A stretch of DNA of 26,230 nucleotides, taken from an uncultured Clostridia bacterium (GTDB lineage Bacteria > Bacillota > Clostridia > Oscillospirales > Acutalibacteraceae). The stretch is taken from the NCBI GenBank assembly GCA_946405475.1, contig CAMJHI010000004.1, positions 1 to 26,230 on the forward strand, read 5' to 3'. This document shows, piece after piece, positions 14,864 to 22,249 of the stretch (position 1 is its first letter; every line of letters begins with the position of its first letter). The translations under genes and the position numbers were made by a program. The notes under the pieces are model-generated. The model made no database searches, was not told the origin of the DNA, and saw only the letters and a program-made list of their open reading frames with translations.

Positions 14864-17800
14864 TTACAGCAGGTCGGACAGCTCGTCCTCGCGGCCGATC
14901 GCCCGCAGCCGGAAGGAGAAGGAAATGTTGTTTTCATCCCAGACGCGCGCGGGCTCCAGTTCGTCAAAAATGCCGTGGCCGCCAAACGGCTCGATGTAGG
15001 CATCCGCCGTCACGAAGGTGGTTTCACTCGGGATCAGCTCGTCGTTGTGCATGACGGAATCGAGCATGGCGGTGGAACAGTGGGAGGCATTGAACAGCAG
15101 ACCGCGTTCCTCACAGGCGGTCACCAGCAGGCCGCAGCCGTTCTGATCTCTGACCGCGCCTGCGCGCGTGGCGGCGTGCGCGCCGTTTTCGCGCGGGTTG
15201 ACGTAAGGCACGAAATTGTCATCGACACGGCATTCAAAATGATCCATACGGGAAGCCTTCATGCGGTCGAGATAGGCCTCGTTCGGACCCAGACCGAAGT
15301 ATTCCATCGTCTCGTGCCCGGGCACGAGCGGCACGGTGAAGCCAAAGCGCGGCAGTGAGGGCGCCAGCGGGTTCTTTTCGCCCGTGAACGAAACCGTCAC
15401 GCTGCCGTCGGCACAGACCAGCCAGGTGATCTCGCCCCGGATCAGCGGCGTCACGCGCGCGCCGCCCAAGGCGACCCTTGCGGTGAGCTCGACGTCGCTC
15501 CCCCTGCGCTGATAAGCAAAGGAATAGGTTTTTTGATAAACGTGATCCATCGAGCCGAGCTTGCGCTTTTCGGCAACGGATTCGATCAGATTGCGCGGGT
15601 GCGCCATCCAGATCTGCACTTCCATCGGCGCGGCAAAGAGGTTTTTGTCGTTCACGAGCAGGCCGGTGAGCTTGCCGTAAGGCTTGTCGAAAACGAAGAC
15701 CGAGCCGTTGGCCTCCAGATGGAGGAAGCGTCTCGTGTCGCGCACGACGACCGGGTCGTAAACTTTTTCGGGCTTTTCCATCGGCTTCGCGTCCAGCCTG
15801 AACTGCTCGAACCCGATCTCAAAGCCGGCCTGCGCCCACGGCGTGGAAGCGGTCTGCACCAGACGAACGGTCAGGTAGCATTCACCGCTCAAGTCGGACT
15901 CGTCAAGCGGCAGGTCGATCGTTTCGCCGTCGCGCGGCGCGGCGGTCAGGGGCGCGGTTTCGCCCTCGGCCACGGTTCTGCCGTTTTGCGAAACGCACCA
16001 CAGCAGCTTCATATCGGACAGGTCGGTGAAATAGCGCTTGTTGAACACGGTGAGCGCGCTGCCGTTCTTGGTCACGGTGAACGGCTGATACGCCCGCTTC
16101 ATGTCGTAATAGATCGGCTTGGGCGTGCGGTCGGCAAACACGAGGCCGTCAATGCAGCAATCTTTATTGTTCGGCCAGTCGCCGAAATCGCCGCCGTAAC
16201 GGAACGCCGGTTTTTCAGCCGTACCGACGTTCAGCGCGTGATCGTTCATTTCCCAGATGCACAGGCCGAAGAGGTTGTCATATTTGTCGGCCAGACGGCA
16301 ATGGCCGAGGATGTTGCCGGTGGAATTGTCGCAGACGTATTCGCAGAAATAGAACGGCTTGGCGTGATTGTTGATCAGATAATCCTCGGTGTATTCCAGA
16401 GACGAATACATGCGGCTTTCCACGTCGGAAATATCCGCAAAGTTTTCGCCCTCGGGCACGGCTTTGAATTCAAGGTGCGCGTTTTCATAGTGAACGATCG
16501 CCTTCGGATCGCGGGCTTTGATATAGCGGCGCATGGCGCGGTGATTCTTGCCGCAGCCCGACTCGTTGCCAAGCGACCACATCACCACGCAGGCGTGGTT
16601 CTTATCGCGCTCAAACAGCCGTTGGGCGCGGTCGACGTAGGCCTCTTCCCATTCGTCGACGGTGGAAAGCTGCGACCAGCGCATCCAATCCCATGTGTCG
16701 CCGTATTCAAAGCCCATGCCGTGCGTTTCGATATCCGCTTCATCCACGATCATGAAGCCCAGCTCGTCGCACAGCTCCAAAAAGCGCGGGTCGTTCGGGT
16801 AATGGCTGGTGCGGATGCAGTTGACGTTGGCGCGCTTGAGCAGGTACAGATCCGCCAGCATCTCATCCACCGTGGCGATGTAGCCGCCCGCGGGGCTGGA
16901 ATCGTGCCGGTTGATGCCCCAGAGCTTGACGGTTTTTCCGTTGAGGTACACCTTGTCGCCGAGGATCTCCAGCCGTTTGAAGCCGATCTTCTGCGCAATG
17001 TATTCGCTGCCGCAGGCGATGACGAGCGTGTAAAGCACGGGCTGCTCGGCGTTCCAGAGCGCCGGATTTTCGACGGAAAAGCGGTTTTCTTCGGTGACGA
17101 GCAGCTTGCTGCCATTCGGGTCATAGAGCGTGAAGCGGCAGCCGTCGCCCCCCGCCGTTTCCACGGTGACGTCGGCGCGGGTCAGGTCTTCGCTGACGAA
17201 GCTTCTGACATAAAAATCCTTCAGGCCGTTTTCGGCGCGGCCGAGCAGATAGACCTCGCGGAAAATGCCGGAAAGACGGAAGCAGTCCTGATCCTCCAGA
17301 TAAGACCCGTCGCACCATTTGACCACCAGCACGTCGATGCGGTTGGTTTCGCCGCGCGGGTTCAGGAACGGCGTAATATCAAATTCCGAGGTGCAGTGGC
17401 TGACCTGGCTGTAACCGACGAACTGTCTGTTGACGAACAGATAAAAGCACGATGCCACGCCCTCAAAATTGAGCGTCACGCGGGAGGCAAAGTCTTCGGG
17501 CAGGGTAAACGTGCGGCTGTAGTGCCCGCAGGGGTTTTCTTCCGGCACGTGGGGCGGGTCGATCATGAACGGATACCACAGGTTGCTGTAGAGCGGCGCG
17601 TCATAGCCGCGGTCGGTCAGCACCTGCCAGCACAGCGGCACGGGGATGGTTTCGTCAAACGAGCGATCCAGAAAATCCTCTTCCACGTCCTCAAAGCTCT
17701 TGTACCAGCGAAACGACCATTCGCCGCACAGTGACACAAAGCGGTCGGAGGTTTCGCGGCTGCCCCGCAGGGCGCTTTGTTCATTGGAAAACGGGATGAA

Positions 17801-17866
17801 ATAGCTGCGCGGCGCTTCGCACCCGACGTGCAGCGCGTTCAGGTCTTTATGATAAACAGGGAACAT
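14864..17866 (-). CDS. lacZ: Beta-galactosidase, GH2 (LacZ-type)
   Basis: A 1000-residue retaining beta-galactosidase with all LacZ domains: jelly roll (about 45-210, ending in EDQDCFRLSGIFREVYLL), two Ig-like domains around the barrel, the catalytic TIM barrel (about 305-595) and the beta-sandwich 'small chain' domain at the C-terminus (from about 715, with YFGLGPNEAYLDR). The barrel has NRHDSSP, RTSHYPNDPRFLELCDELG, acid/base Glu435 in WSLGNESG, and nucleophile Glu509 in YFCEYVCDNSTGN, where the family usually has CEYAHAMGNS. No signal peptide is seen, so the enzyme is cytoplasmic. ATG 17866 has AAGGAG at 17880-17875. It starts 15 nt after the teichoic-acid-type gene and is probably cotranscribed with it. 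No lactose permease or regulator is adjacent, so the natural galactoside is open. Confidence 0.95.
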   Translation of the reverse strand: MFPVYHKDLNALHVGCEAPRSYFIPFSNEQSALRGSRETSDRFVSLCGEWSFRWYKSFEDVEEDFLDRSFDETIPVPLCWQVLTDRGYDAPLYSNLWYPFMIDPPHVPEENPCGHYSRTFTLPEDFASRVTLNFEGVASCFYLFVNRQFVGYSQVSHCTSEFDITPFLNPRGETNRIDVLVVKWCDGSYLEDQDCFRLSGIFREVYLLGRAENGLKDFYVRSFVSEDLTRADVTVETAGGDGCRFTLYDPNGSKLLVTEENRFSVENPALWNAEQPVLYTLVIACGSEYIAQKIGFKRLEILGDKVYLNGKTVKLWGINRHDSSPAGGYIATVDEMLADLYLLKRANVNCIRTSHYPNDPRFLELCDELGFMIVDEADIETHGMGFEYGDTWDWMRWSQLSTVDEWEEAYVDRAQRLFERDKNHACVVMWSLGNESGCGKNHRAMRRYIKARDPKAIVHYENAHLEFKAVPEGENFADISDVESRMYSSLEYTEDYLINNHAKPFYFCEYVCDNSTGNILGHCRLADKYDNLFGLCIWEMNDHALNVGTAEKPAFRYGGDFGDWPNNKDCCIDGLVFADRTPKPIYYDMKRAYQPFTVTKNGSALTVFNKRYFTDLSDMKLLWCVSQNGRTVAEGETAPLTAAPRDGETIDLPLDESDLSGECYLTVRLVQTASTPWAQAGFEIGFEQFRLDAKPMEKPEKVYDPVVVRDTRRFLHLEANGSVFVFDKPYGKLTGLLVNDKNLFAAPMEVQIWMAHPRNLIESVAEKRKLGSMDHVYQKTYSFAYQRRGSDVELTARVALGGARVTPLIRGEITWLVCADGSVTVSFTGEKNPLAPSLPRFGFTVPLVPGHETMEYFGLGPNEAYLDRMKASRMDHFECRVDDNFVPYVNPRENGAHAATRAGAVRDQNGCGLLVTACEERGLLFNASHCSTAMLDSVMHNDELIPSETTFVTADAYIEPFGGHGIFDELEPARVWDENNISFSFRLRAIGREDELSDLL

Positions 17867-17881
17867 GATGTACTCTCCTTT

Positions 17882-19102
17882 TTATTCCACGCCTAACACT
17901 TCTTTGGCGATGCGTTCCAGCGAATGACCGTCGCACGCCGACATATAATCCGCCTTGAACTGCCGCACCTTGTTCAGGTCGCAGGCGGTTTCGACGTTTT
18001 GGATGGCGGTGACGATCTGCTCGGTGTCGGTCACGATCGGGCCTGGCACAAAATCTTCATACTTGAAGTAAAAGCTTCTGGCGTCGTCAAATTCTTTTAA
18101 GTCGTAGGCGAAAAACAGCATGGGGCGCTCGAGCAGCGAATATTCAAACACGAGCGAGGAATAGTCGGAGATCACGATATCCGCCGCGCACAGCGCCGTG
18201 TCGATGGCGACCGAGCGGGTGGCGTTGAACACGAAATCGCCGACGACCTCTTTCACGGGCGACGGAATGTGAAACGCCTTGGCCGTGCGGGGATGCAGCT
18301 TGAGCACGATGACGTATTCATCGCCCAGCGCTTCCTTCAGCCGGATGAAATCGAGCTTATTTTCATTGTAGGATTCCAGAATGCTGTTGCCGCGGAAGGT
18401 CGGCGCGTAGAGGATGATCTTGCGATCGCCGATCTGCGGGAAGCGCTTGCGCAGCACCTCGCGGGAGGAGGCGACAAACGCCGGGTCAAAAAACACGTCG
18501 GTGCGCGGCACGCCCAGCGGCTTGACGATGCTTTCCGGGCATTGGAACGCCTCGGCATAGGCGAACGAAACCTTGGGGGACGACACGCAAACGTCGGTGT
18601 AGGTGTTGTGGATCGGGAAGCGCTGCAGCTCTTTTTTGCTCGCGCCCCAGCTCTTGTCCGCCGTGGAATAGCCCCACTTTTTGAACGCGCCGCAGGCGTG
18701 CCACAGCTGCACCACCCGCTGCCCTTCGCGGGGCTTGCAGGCATAGGCCGGAAAATAATACTCGTTGAGGAACAGCACCTTGGCCGTGCAGAATTCCCGG
18801 AAGAAATCCTCGCACACCTTCAGCCCCAACAGCTTGCCGAAAAAGCCGGTGCGCGCGGCGGGGTCGTTTTCGGCGTGTTCGATCGCCACACAGGTGTAGC
18901 CCCTGGCTTCGAGGTATTTTTTCATGCAGCGCAGATTGTCGGGCATCGTTTTGAACGTGTCGGCATAGGCGAACACGACCTTTTTTTCGTCGATCGGCAG
19001 CTTGCTGTATTTGCGGAAATAATGCGGCCAGATCACATAATAAAGGATCGTGCGGCGGATCAGGCTCAGTCGTTTTTTCAGTTTCGTATTCACATTTCTC
19101 AA
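17882..19102 (-). CDS. CDP-glycerol glycerophosphotransferase family protein (TagB/TagF-like)
   Basis: A 406-residue peripheral-type enzyme expected to add glycerol-phosphate units from CDP-glycerol to a wall or surface polymer at the inner face of the membrane. Family motifs are VVQLWHACGAFKKWG (His135), VPRTDVFF (198-205), ILYAPTFRGN (230-239), LKLHPR (268-272, His270) and SDYSSLVFEYSLLERPMLFFAYD (from 312). The N-terminus is basic and amphipathic (about 1-30), as expected for membrane attachment. The listed start is TTG; a GTG three codons on (19093) has GGGG at better spacing and may be the true start. No promoter is evident, so some read-through from rpmB may drive it. Whether it primes (TagB) or polymerises (TagF) cannot be told, but its length lacks TagF's usual N-terminal extension. 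Confidence 0.88.
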   Translation of the reverse strand: MRNVNTKLKKRLSLIRRTILYYVIWPHYFRKYSKLPIDEKKVVFAYADTFKTMPDNLRCMKKYLEARGYTCVAIEHAENDPAARTGFFGKLLGLKVCEDFFREFCTAKVLFLNEYYFPAYACKPREGQRVVQLWHACGAFKKWGYSTADKSWGASKKELQRFPIHNTYTDVCVSSPKVSFAYAEAFQCPESIVKPLGVPRTDVFFDPAFVASSREVLRKRFPQIGDRKIILYAPTFRGNSILESYNENKLDFIRLKEALGDEYVIVLKLHPRTAKAFHIPSPVKEVVGDFVFNATRSVAIDTALCAADIVISDYSSLVFEYSLLERPMLFFAYDLKEFDDARSFYFKYEDFVPGPIVTDTEQIVTAIQNVETACDLNKVRQFKADYMSACDGHSLERIAKEVLGVE

Positions 19103-19131
19103 CCCCAGTCAGGAAAAAACTTCACAAAGTG

Positions 19132-19159
19132 AAAAAGAGGTCGCCAAAGAGCGACCTCT
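19132..19159 (-). terminator. rpmB terminator
   Basis: On the minus strand AGAGGTCGC (19159-19151) pairs with GCGACCTCT (19144-19136) around 6 nt, followed by TTTT. It lies 18 nt after the rpmB stop. Confidence 0.85.
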
Positions 19160-19176
19160 CAATCAACACACAGTAA

Positions 19177-19365
19177 TCAGACAGCACGGGTGACCTTACC
19201 GGAACGAAGGCAGCGAGTGCAAGCGTAGACCCTTTTGGGCGAGCCGTTTACGACAGCCTTAACGCGCTTGATGTTGGGCTTCCAGGTTCTGTTGGAACGT
19301 CTGTGCGAATGCGAAACTTTGATACCGAAAGCCACATCTTTACCGCAGAATTCACATTTTGCCAT
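19177..19365 (-). CDS. rpmB: 50S ribosomal protein L28
   Basis: A 62-residue ribosomal protein of the large subunit. The start is the ATG at 19365 (MAKCEFCGKDV), which has AAGGAGGTG at 19380-19372. A longer frame from 19407 is not translated, because it begins at the promoter -10. The protein is the zinc-binding form with CxxC pairs Cys4/Cys7 and Cys49/Cys52; the central HSHRRSNRTWKPNIKRVK is a hallmark of L28. It has its own promoter and terminator, so it is essentially monocistronic. Confidence 0.97.
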   Translation of the reverse strand: MAKCEFCGKDVAFGIKVSHSHRRSNRTWKPNIKRVKAVVNGSPKRVYACTRCLRSGKVTRAV

Positions 19366-19410
19366 TTGCGGCACCTCCTTTAATAATTCTAAAACAAACG
19401 AACACAAGGT

Positions 19411-19439
19411 ATTTTAACAGAAAACAATTGGAAATGCAA
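19411..19439 (-). promoter_or_regulatory. rpmB promoter
   Basis: On the minus strand TTGCAT (19439-19434) and TAAAAT (19416-19411) are 17 nt apart, within an AT-rich stretch. Predicted start is near 19404, just upstream of the rpmB ribosome binding site. Confidence 0.75.
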
Positions 19440-19463
19440 GCTTTTTTTTGACTTTTTTTGAAA

Positions 19464-19790
19464 TCAGCTTGTCTGAACCGCGGCGAGCGCCTCGGTCAGC
19501 CAGCGGTTGGCGGCCGCAGCCCCCTCTTCACTTGCCTCAAAACAGGCCTTGGTGACCTTTTCCGAGTCGACCACGTCATAGGTCTGCCAGCCGAGATACC
19601 ACTGTGCCGTGATCTGCAGGTCCTCCTCATCGCTTTTGGGGACCGCCACCGTGAGACGGTAGCGGAATGAATCGTCGAACAGCCCCGGCGCTTCGGTGAG
19701 CGACACCGAACCGAAAAAGTTGTTCGGCTTGCCCTTGATGGGCACGGCGCCGAGCAGGTATTCATAGGTTACCAGCGGGATCTTTTCCAT
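19464..19790 (-). CDS. Small conserved-looking protein of unknown function, coupled to YjdF-like gene
   Basis: A 108-residue soluble, acidic protein that I cannot assign. No membrane segment or signal peptide is visible. It begins MEKIPLVTYEYLLGAVPI, contains alternating hydrophobic strands (FRYRLTVAVP, DLQITAQWYLGW) and ends in a helix with EEGAAAANRWLTEAL. The predicted order, several beta strands then a C-terminal helix, suggests a small alpha/beta domain. Its ATG overlaps the stop of the upstream membrane-protein gene by one base (TGATG), so the two are translationally coupled and probably made in a fixed ratio. Evidence that it is real is this overlap plus base composition and codon pattern like its neighbours. 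No clear terminator follows it. Confidence 0.7.
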   Translation of the reverse strand: MEKIPLVTYEYLLGAVPIKGKPNNFFGSVSLTEAPGLFDDSFRYRLTVAVPKSDEEDLQITAQWYLGWQTYDVVDSEKVTKACFEASEEGAAAANRWLTEALAAVQTS

Positions 19791-20617
19791 CAGACCGTCA
19801 CGCTCTCTTTGGGCTGTTTGACCCCGGCCTTGGCCGCGTCCTGCGCCAGCAGGGCGTCGATGCGGTCATCGACGTTGTGCTTGCCCTTGTGGTTGTAGGG
19901 GAAGAATTTCAGGAAGACCATGACGATCACGGTGCCCAGCGTGTTGCAGATGGTGTCCTCCATGGTGTCCATCAGCGCAAAGCGGGCGTCGTTGAGGTGC
20001 GGGATGATGTTGGGGATGGGGTTGGTGCCGTAACGCTCCGCCGCCTGTTTAGCCAGTTCCATCGACCAGTGCTGGCTGTCGCCGCCGCCGATCTGGTCAA
20101 AGGTGAACTCAAACAGCTCCCACCCGGTGCAGACCATAAAGCAAAGCCCGGCCGCCGCCCAGATCGCAATGGAGGTGGTGGTGCCTTTTTTGCGGTCGCG
20201 CAGCTGCATGGCGGTGATCGCCTCATAGCCGATCCATGTGCCGGCCGCGCCGCCGGTGAGGTGGAGCAGCAGGTCGTAAAAGCGGATGGAATAATAGAAG
20301 TTCAGGAACGCGCCGCCGAACGAGGCAAGCGTGAAGCTGACAACGGCATAGTTCTGAATGTAAGCCGGCAGATAGCGCATGAAGCATTTTTCGCTCGTCA
20401 TCTGCGCGATCTCCCACGCGAACAGACCGACGAGGTTGGCGCTCATCTGCAGCACCTGACGCATGCGGGTGATGCCCTCGGGGAATTCCTTTTGAATAAA
20501 GGCCGTGTAGAAAATGCCGCCGATCATCAGCAGGCGCAGGCTCCACCAGAAGATTTTTTGATATAGCTTTGAGTCGCGGTTCAAGCGAGTGAAATATTCT
20601 TTTGTACGCTCTTTCAT
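19790..20617 (-). CDS. YjdF/DUF2238-like integral membrane protein
   Basis: A 275-residue membrane protein with about six hydrophobic helices (near 24-42, 55-72, 88-108, 115-135, 149-166 and 222-239) and a charged cytoplasmic-looking tail of about 35 residues. Conserved-type polar motifs sit at helix ends: RFYDLLLHLTGG (112-123), TGWELFEFTFD (164-174) and LMDTMEDTICNTLGT (215-229). This pattern of Asp, His and Glu in membrane context resembles the YjdF (DUF2238) family, whose function is not established. I used ATG 20617, which has AAGGAGGG 5 nt upstream; the longer frame from 20632 begins at TTG within that site. A promoter lies at 20645-20673. The last base overlaps the start of the small unknown gene. 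Confidence 0.72.
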   Translation of the reverse strand: MKERTKEYFTRLNRDSKLYQKIFWWSLRLLMIGGIFYTAFIQKEFPEGITRMRQVLQMSANLVGLFAWEIAQMTSEKCFMRYLPAYIQNYAVVSFTLASFGGAFLNFYYSIRFYDLLLHLTGGAAGTWIGYEAITAMQLRDRKKGTTTSIAIWAAAGLCFMVCTGWELFEFTFDQIGGGDSQHWSMELAKQAAERYGTNPIPNIIPHLNDARFALMDTMEDTICNTLGTVIVMVFLKFFPYNHKGKHNVDDRIDALLAQDAAKAGVKQPKESVTV

Positions 20618-20644
20618 AATACCCTCCTTCAAGTGATCGACACC

Positions 20645-20673
20645 ATTCTACCAAATGTGCCGGGAAAAGGCAA
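20645..20673 (-). promoter_or_regulatory. Promoter of the YjdF-like/unknown gene pair
   Basis: On the minus strand TTGCCT (20673-20668) and TAGAAT (20650-20645) are 17 nt apart, with TGG directly before the -10 (extended -10). Predicted start near 20638, about 20 nt before the ATG. Confidence 0.7.
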
Positions 20674-20703
20674 GAACCATTTAGCGGTAATGCAAAATTG
20701 TAA

Positions 20704-21615
20704 TTATTTTTTTCGTTTATCCGGCAGATTGTTGATGATGATGGCCAGAAACATGATCGAACAGCCGAGGATCTGCCGCAGGCTGAGGCGGTTGTGCAGA
20801 ATGATCCAATCCGTCAGCACGGCAAACACCGATTCCAGACACATGAGAATGGACGCCACCGCCGGTTCGGTGTGCCGCTGCCCGACGATCTGCAGGGTGA
20901 ACGCCGCGCCGCAGCTGAGCACGCCGGAATAGAGCAGCGGCCAGATGGCGGCGTTGATGTCGGCGCGCACGGGCGTTTCAAACAGCGCCATGCAGATCAC
21001 GCCCAGCGTGCCGGCCACCACGAACTGCGTGAACGAAAGCCAGATGCTGTCCACTGAGGCGACCACGTGGTCAATGTATAAAATATGGATCGCAAAAAAC
21101 ACCGCGCACGAGACGGCGAGCACCTCGCCCTTGCCGAAGCTCATTTTTTCGGACACGCACAGCAGATACGCGCCGAAACAGCCCATGACCACTGTGACCC
21201 ACACGCGGGCGCGCGGCTTTTGCTTGATGGCCAGCCCGAAGATCGGCACCAAAAGCATGTAGATCGCGGTCAGAAAGCCGATCTTGCCCGGCGTGGAATA
21301 GTGGAACGCCGCCTGCTGCAGGTTGCCGGCCGTGAACAGGATCAGCCCGCAGATCACGCCGCATTTGAGCTGGTGCAGGCGCTGCCGCTTTTTTTCTTCG
21401 GCCGTGCGCTCGTCGGTTTTGCGCTTTTTGAGCGTGAGAACGAACAGCAGCGGGATCAGCGCCGCCGCGCCCATGAGCGTGCGGATGCCGTTGAAGGTGA
21501 AGGAGTCGATTTTTTCCATGCCGACGCTCTGCGCCACAAAGGAGCTGCCCCAGATGAACGCGGTGAGGAGCAGGATCAGGCTGCCGCCGAGCTGGTTTTT
21601 TTTGGCTTGTTCCAT
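20704..21615 (-). CDS. DMT superfamily (EamA) transporter
   Basis: A 303-residue membrane protein of the drug/metabolite transporter superfamily with two tandem EamA repeats (about 12-155 and 165-298) and ten predicted helices. Typical features are TAFIWGSSFVAQSVGME in helix 1, GIRTLMGAAALIP in helix 2, STPGKIGFLTAIYMLLVPIF in helices 4-5 and HTEPAVASILMCLESVFAVL with a conserved Glu near helix 9. A charged cytoplasmic loop (63-83) is rich in Lys, Arg and Glu. Such proteins often export amino acids, metabolites or drugs; the substrate cannot be predicted. ATG 21615 has GAGG at 8-nt spacing. No clear terminator follows it, and the next gene has its own promoter. Confidence 0.92.
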   Translation of the reverse strand: MEQAKKNQLGGSLILLLTAFIWGSSFVAQSVGMEKIDSFTFNGIRTLMGAAALIPLLFVLTLKKRKTDERTAEEKKRQRLHQLKCGVICGLILFTAGNLQQAAFHYSTPGKIGFLTAIYMLLVPIFGLAIKQKPRARVWVTVVMGCFGAYLLCVSEKMSFGKGEVLAVSCAVFFAIHILYIDHVVASVDSIWLSFTQFVVAGTLGVICMALFETPVRADINAAIWPLLYSGVLSCGAAFTLQIVGQRHTEPAVASILMCLESVFAVLTDWIILHNRLSLRQILGCSIMFLAIIINNLPDKRKK

Positions 21616-21671
21616 CGCGAAGACCTCTTGAACAAAGTGAATGCTTCAGCCGGATGACTGAAACGGCATAA

Positions 21672-21706
21672 AAAAACACGGTAACCTGTCGAATTACCGT
21701 GTTTTT
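21672..21706 (-). terminator. secG terminator
   Basis: A 13-bp perfect stem, AAAAACACGGTAA (21672-21684) with TTACCGTGTTTTT (21694-21706), around 9 nt. On the minus strand the descending arm ends in a run of seven T. It lies 16 nt after the secG stop. Confidence 0.9.
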
Positions 21707-21721
21707 GATTGAAGCGCAAAA

Positions 21722-21970
21722 TCAGAAAATGGTGATGATGATCTTGGCCGCCATGGCGAGCACAAAGAACGCCACGCCGATGATCTTGGTGAGCTTGACG
21801 AGCTTGGCTTCGATGGTGCGGCCCTTATTTTTGCCGAAGAACGTGTCGGCACCGCCGGCGATGGCGCCGGAAAGACCCTTGGAGTTGCCTTCCTGCAGCA
21901 GAACAAGAACGACAAGGGAAATGGATAAAAGGATAAGAACTACGCCGAAAATGATTTCATATGCTGCCAT
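21722..21970 (-). CDS. secG: Preprotein translocase subunit SecG
   Basis: An 82-residue subunit of the SecYEG channel with two membrane helices (about 5-25 and 60-80) joined by the SecG loop, with the signature LVLLQEGNSKGLSGAIAGG at 21-39 followed by FFGKNKGR. Length is typical. The ATG at 21970 has only a weak GGTG upstream, and a small hairpin AAGCC/GGCTT (21984-21999) lies close to it, which might influence initiation. It has its own promoter at 22036-22064 and a strong terminator, so it is monocistronic. The rnr-smpB genes that often follow secG in Bacillota are absent here. Confidence 0.95.
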   Translation of the reverse strand: MAAYEIIFGVVLILLSISLVVLVLLQEGNSKGLSGAIAGGADTFFGKNKGRTIEAKLVKLTKIIGVAFFVLAMAAKIIITIF

Positions 21971-22035
21971 AATAATGCACCGAAAGCCTGTAAAGGCTTA
22001 ATCCTTTCTGTTTTAATGCGTAATGATACTTTGCT

Positions 22036-22064
22036 ATATTATCACATCGTTTTGCCAATTGCAA
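22036..22064 (-). promoter_or_regulatory. secG promoter
   Basis: On the minus strand TTGCAA (22064-22059) and TAATAT (22041-22036) are 17 nt apart, in an AT-rich stretch. An overlapping GATAAT gives a 15-nt spacer and is less likely. Confidence 0.6.
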
Positions 22065-22092
22065 GTGTTTTTCGCAAAAAGCCGAAAAACAG

Positions 22093-22249
22093 GCAAAATT
22101 TTTCTGTGTTATTCCCCCGCTGACGGCTCAAACTACCATCAGCGGACAGGAAGGTCGCGGCCGGAACGGCCGAAAAGCGTTTGCCGACCGGCATCTCCGC
22201 TGGCTGTTTGCGGCGGGGATGCCCAAAGCAAACGGCTACATAAAAGCGA
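22093..22249. other. Highly structured noncoding region between secG and the topoisomerase genes
   Basis: No credible gene is seen here. The stretch holds three strong inverted repeats in a row. CCGCTGA (22117-22123) pairs with TCAGCGG (22139-22145). CGGCCG (22158-22163) pairs with CGGCCG (22167-22172) around GAA. GTTTGC (22179-22184) pairs with GCAAAC (22228-22233), enclosing an 11-bp stem GGCATCTCCGC (22190-22200) with GCGGGGATGCC (22213-22223). The last stem has a G-U pair if read on the + strand and an A-C mismatch on the minus strand. On the minus strand the region follows the subunit A stop and ends in T-rich sequence. It may be a small RNA, a complex 3' end or a dispersed repeat. Confidence 0.55.

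Noticed and set aside
15533..17734. A 733-residue open frame on the + strand, antisense to the beta-galactosidase
   Set aside because: The minus-strand gene has all GH2 motifs. The antisense frame is an artefact of GC-rich codon bias, with Val/Ala/Arg/His-rich sequence and no domain or ribosome binding site.
19121..19133. Inverted repeat TTCAC-AAA-GTGAA followed on the minus strand by GTTTTTT, as a second rpmB terminator
   Set aside because: The stem is only 5 bp with a 3-nt loop; the stronger GC-rich terminator at 19136-19159 already explains termination. It could be a backup, but the evidence is thin.
21645..21662. Short inverted repeat TTCAG/CTGAA upstream of the EamA gene
   Set aside because: Five base pairs with an 8-nt loop is within chance expectation and is not placed to act on a known signal.
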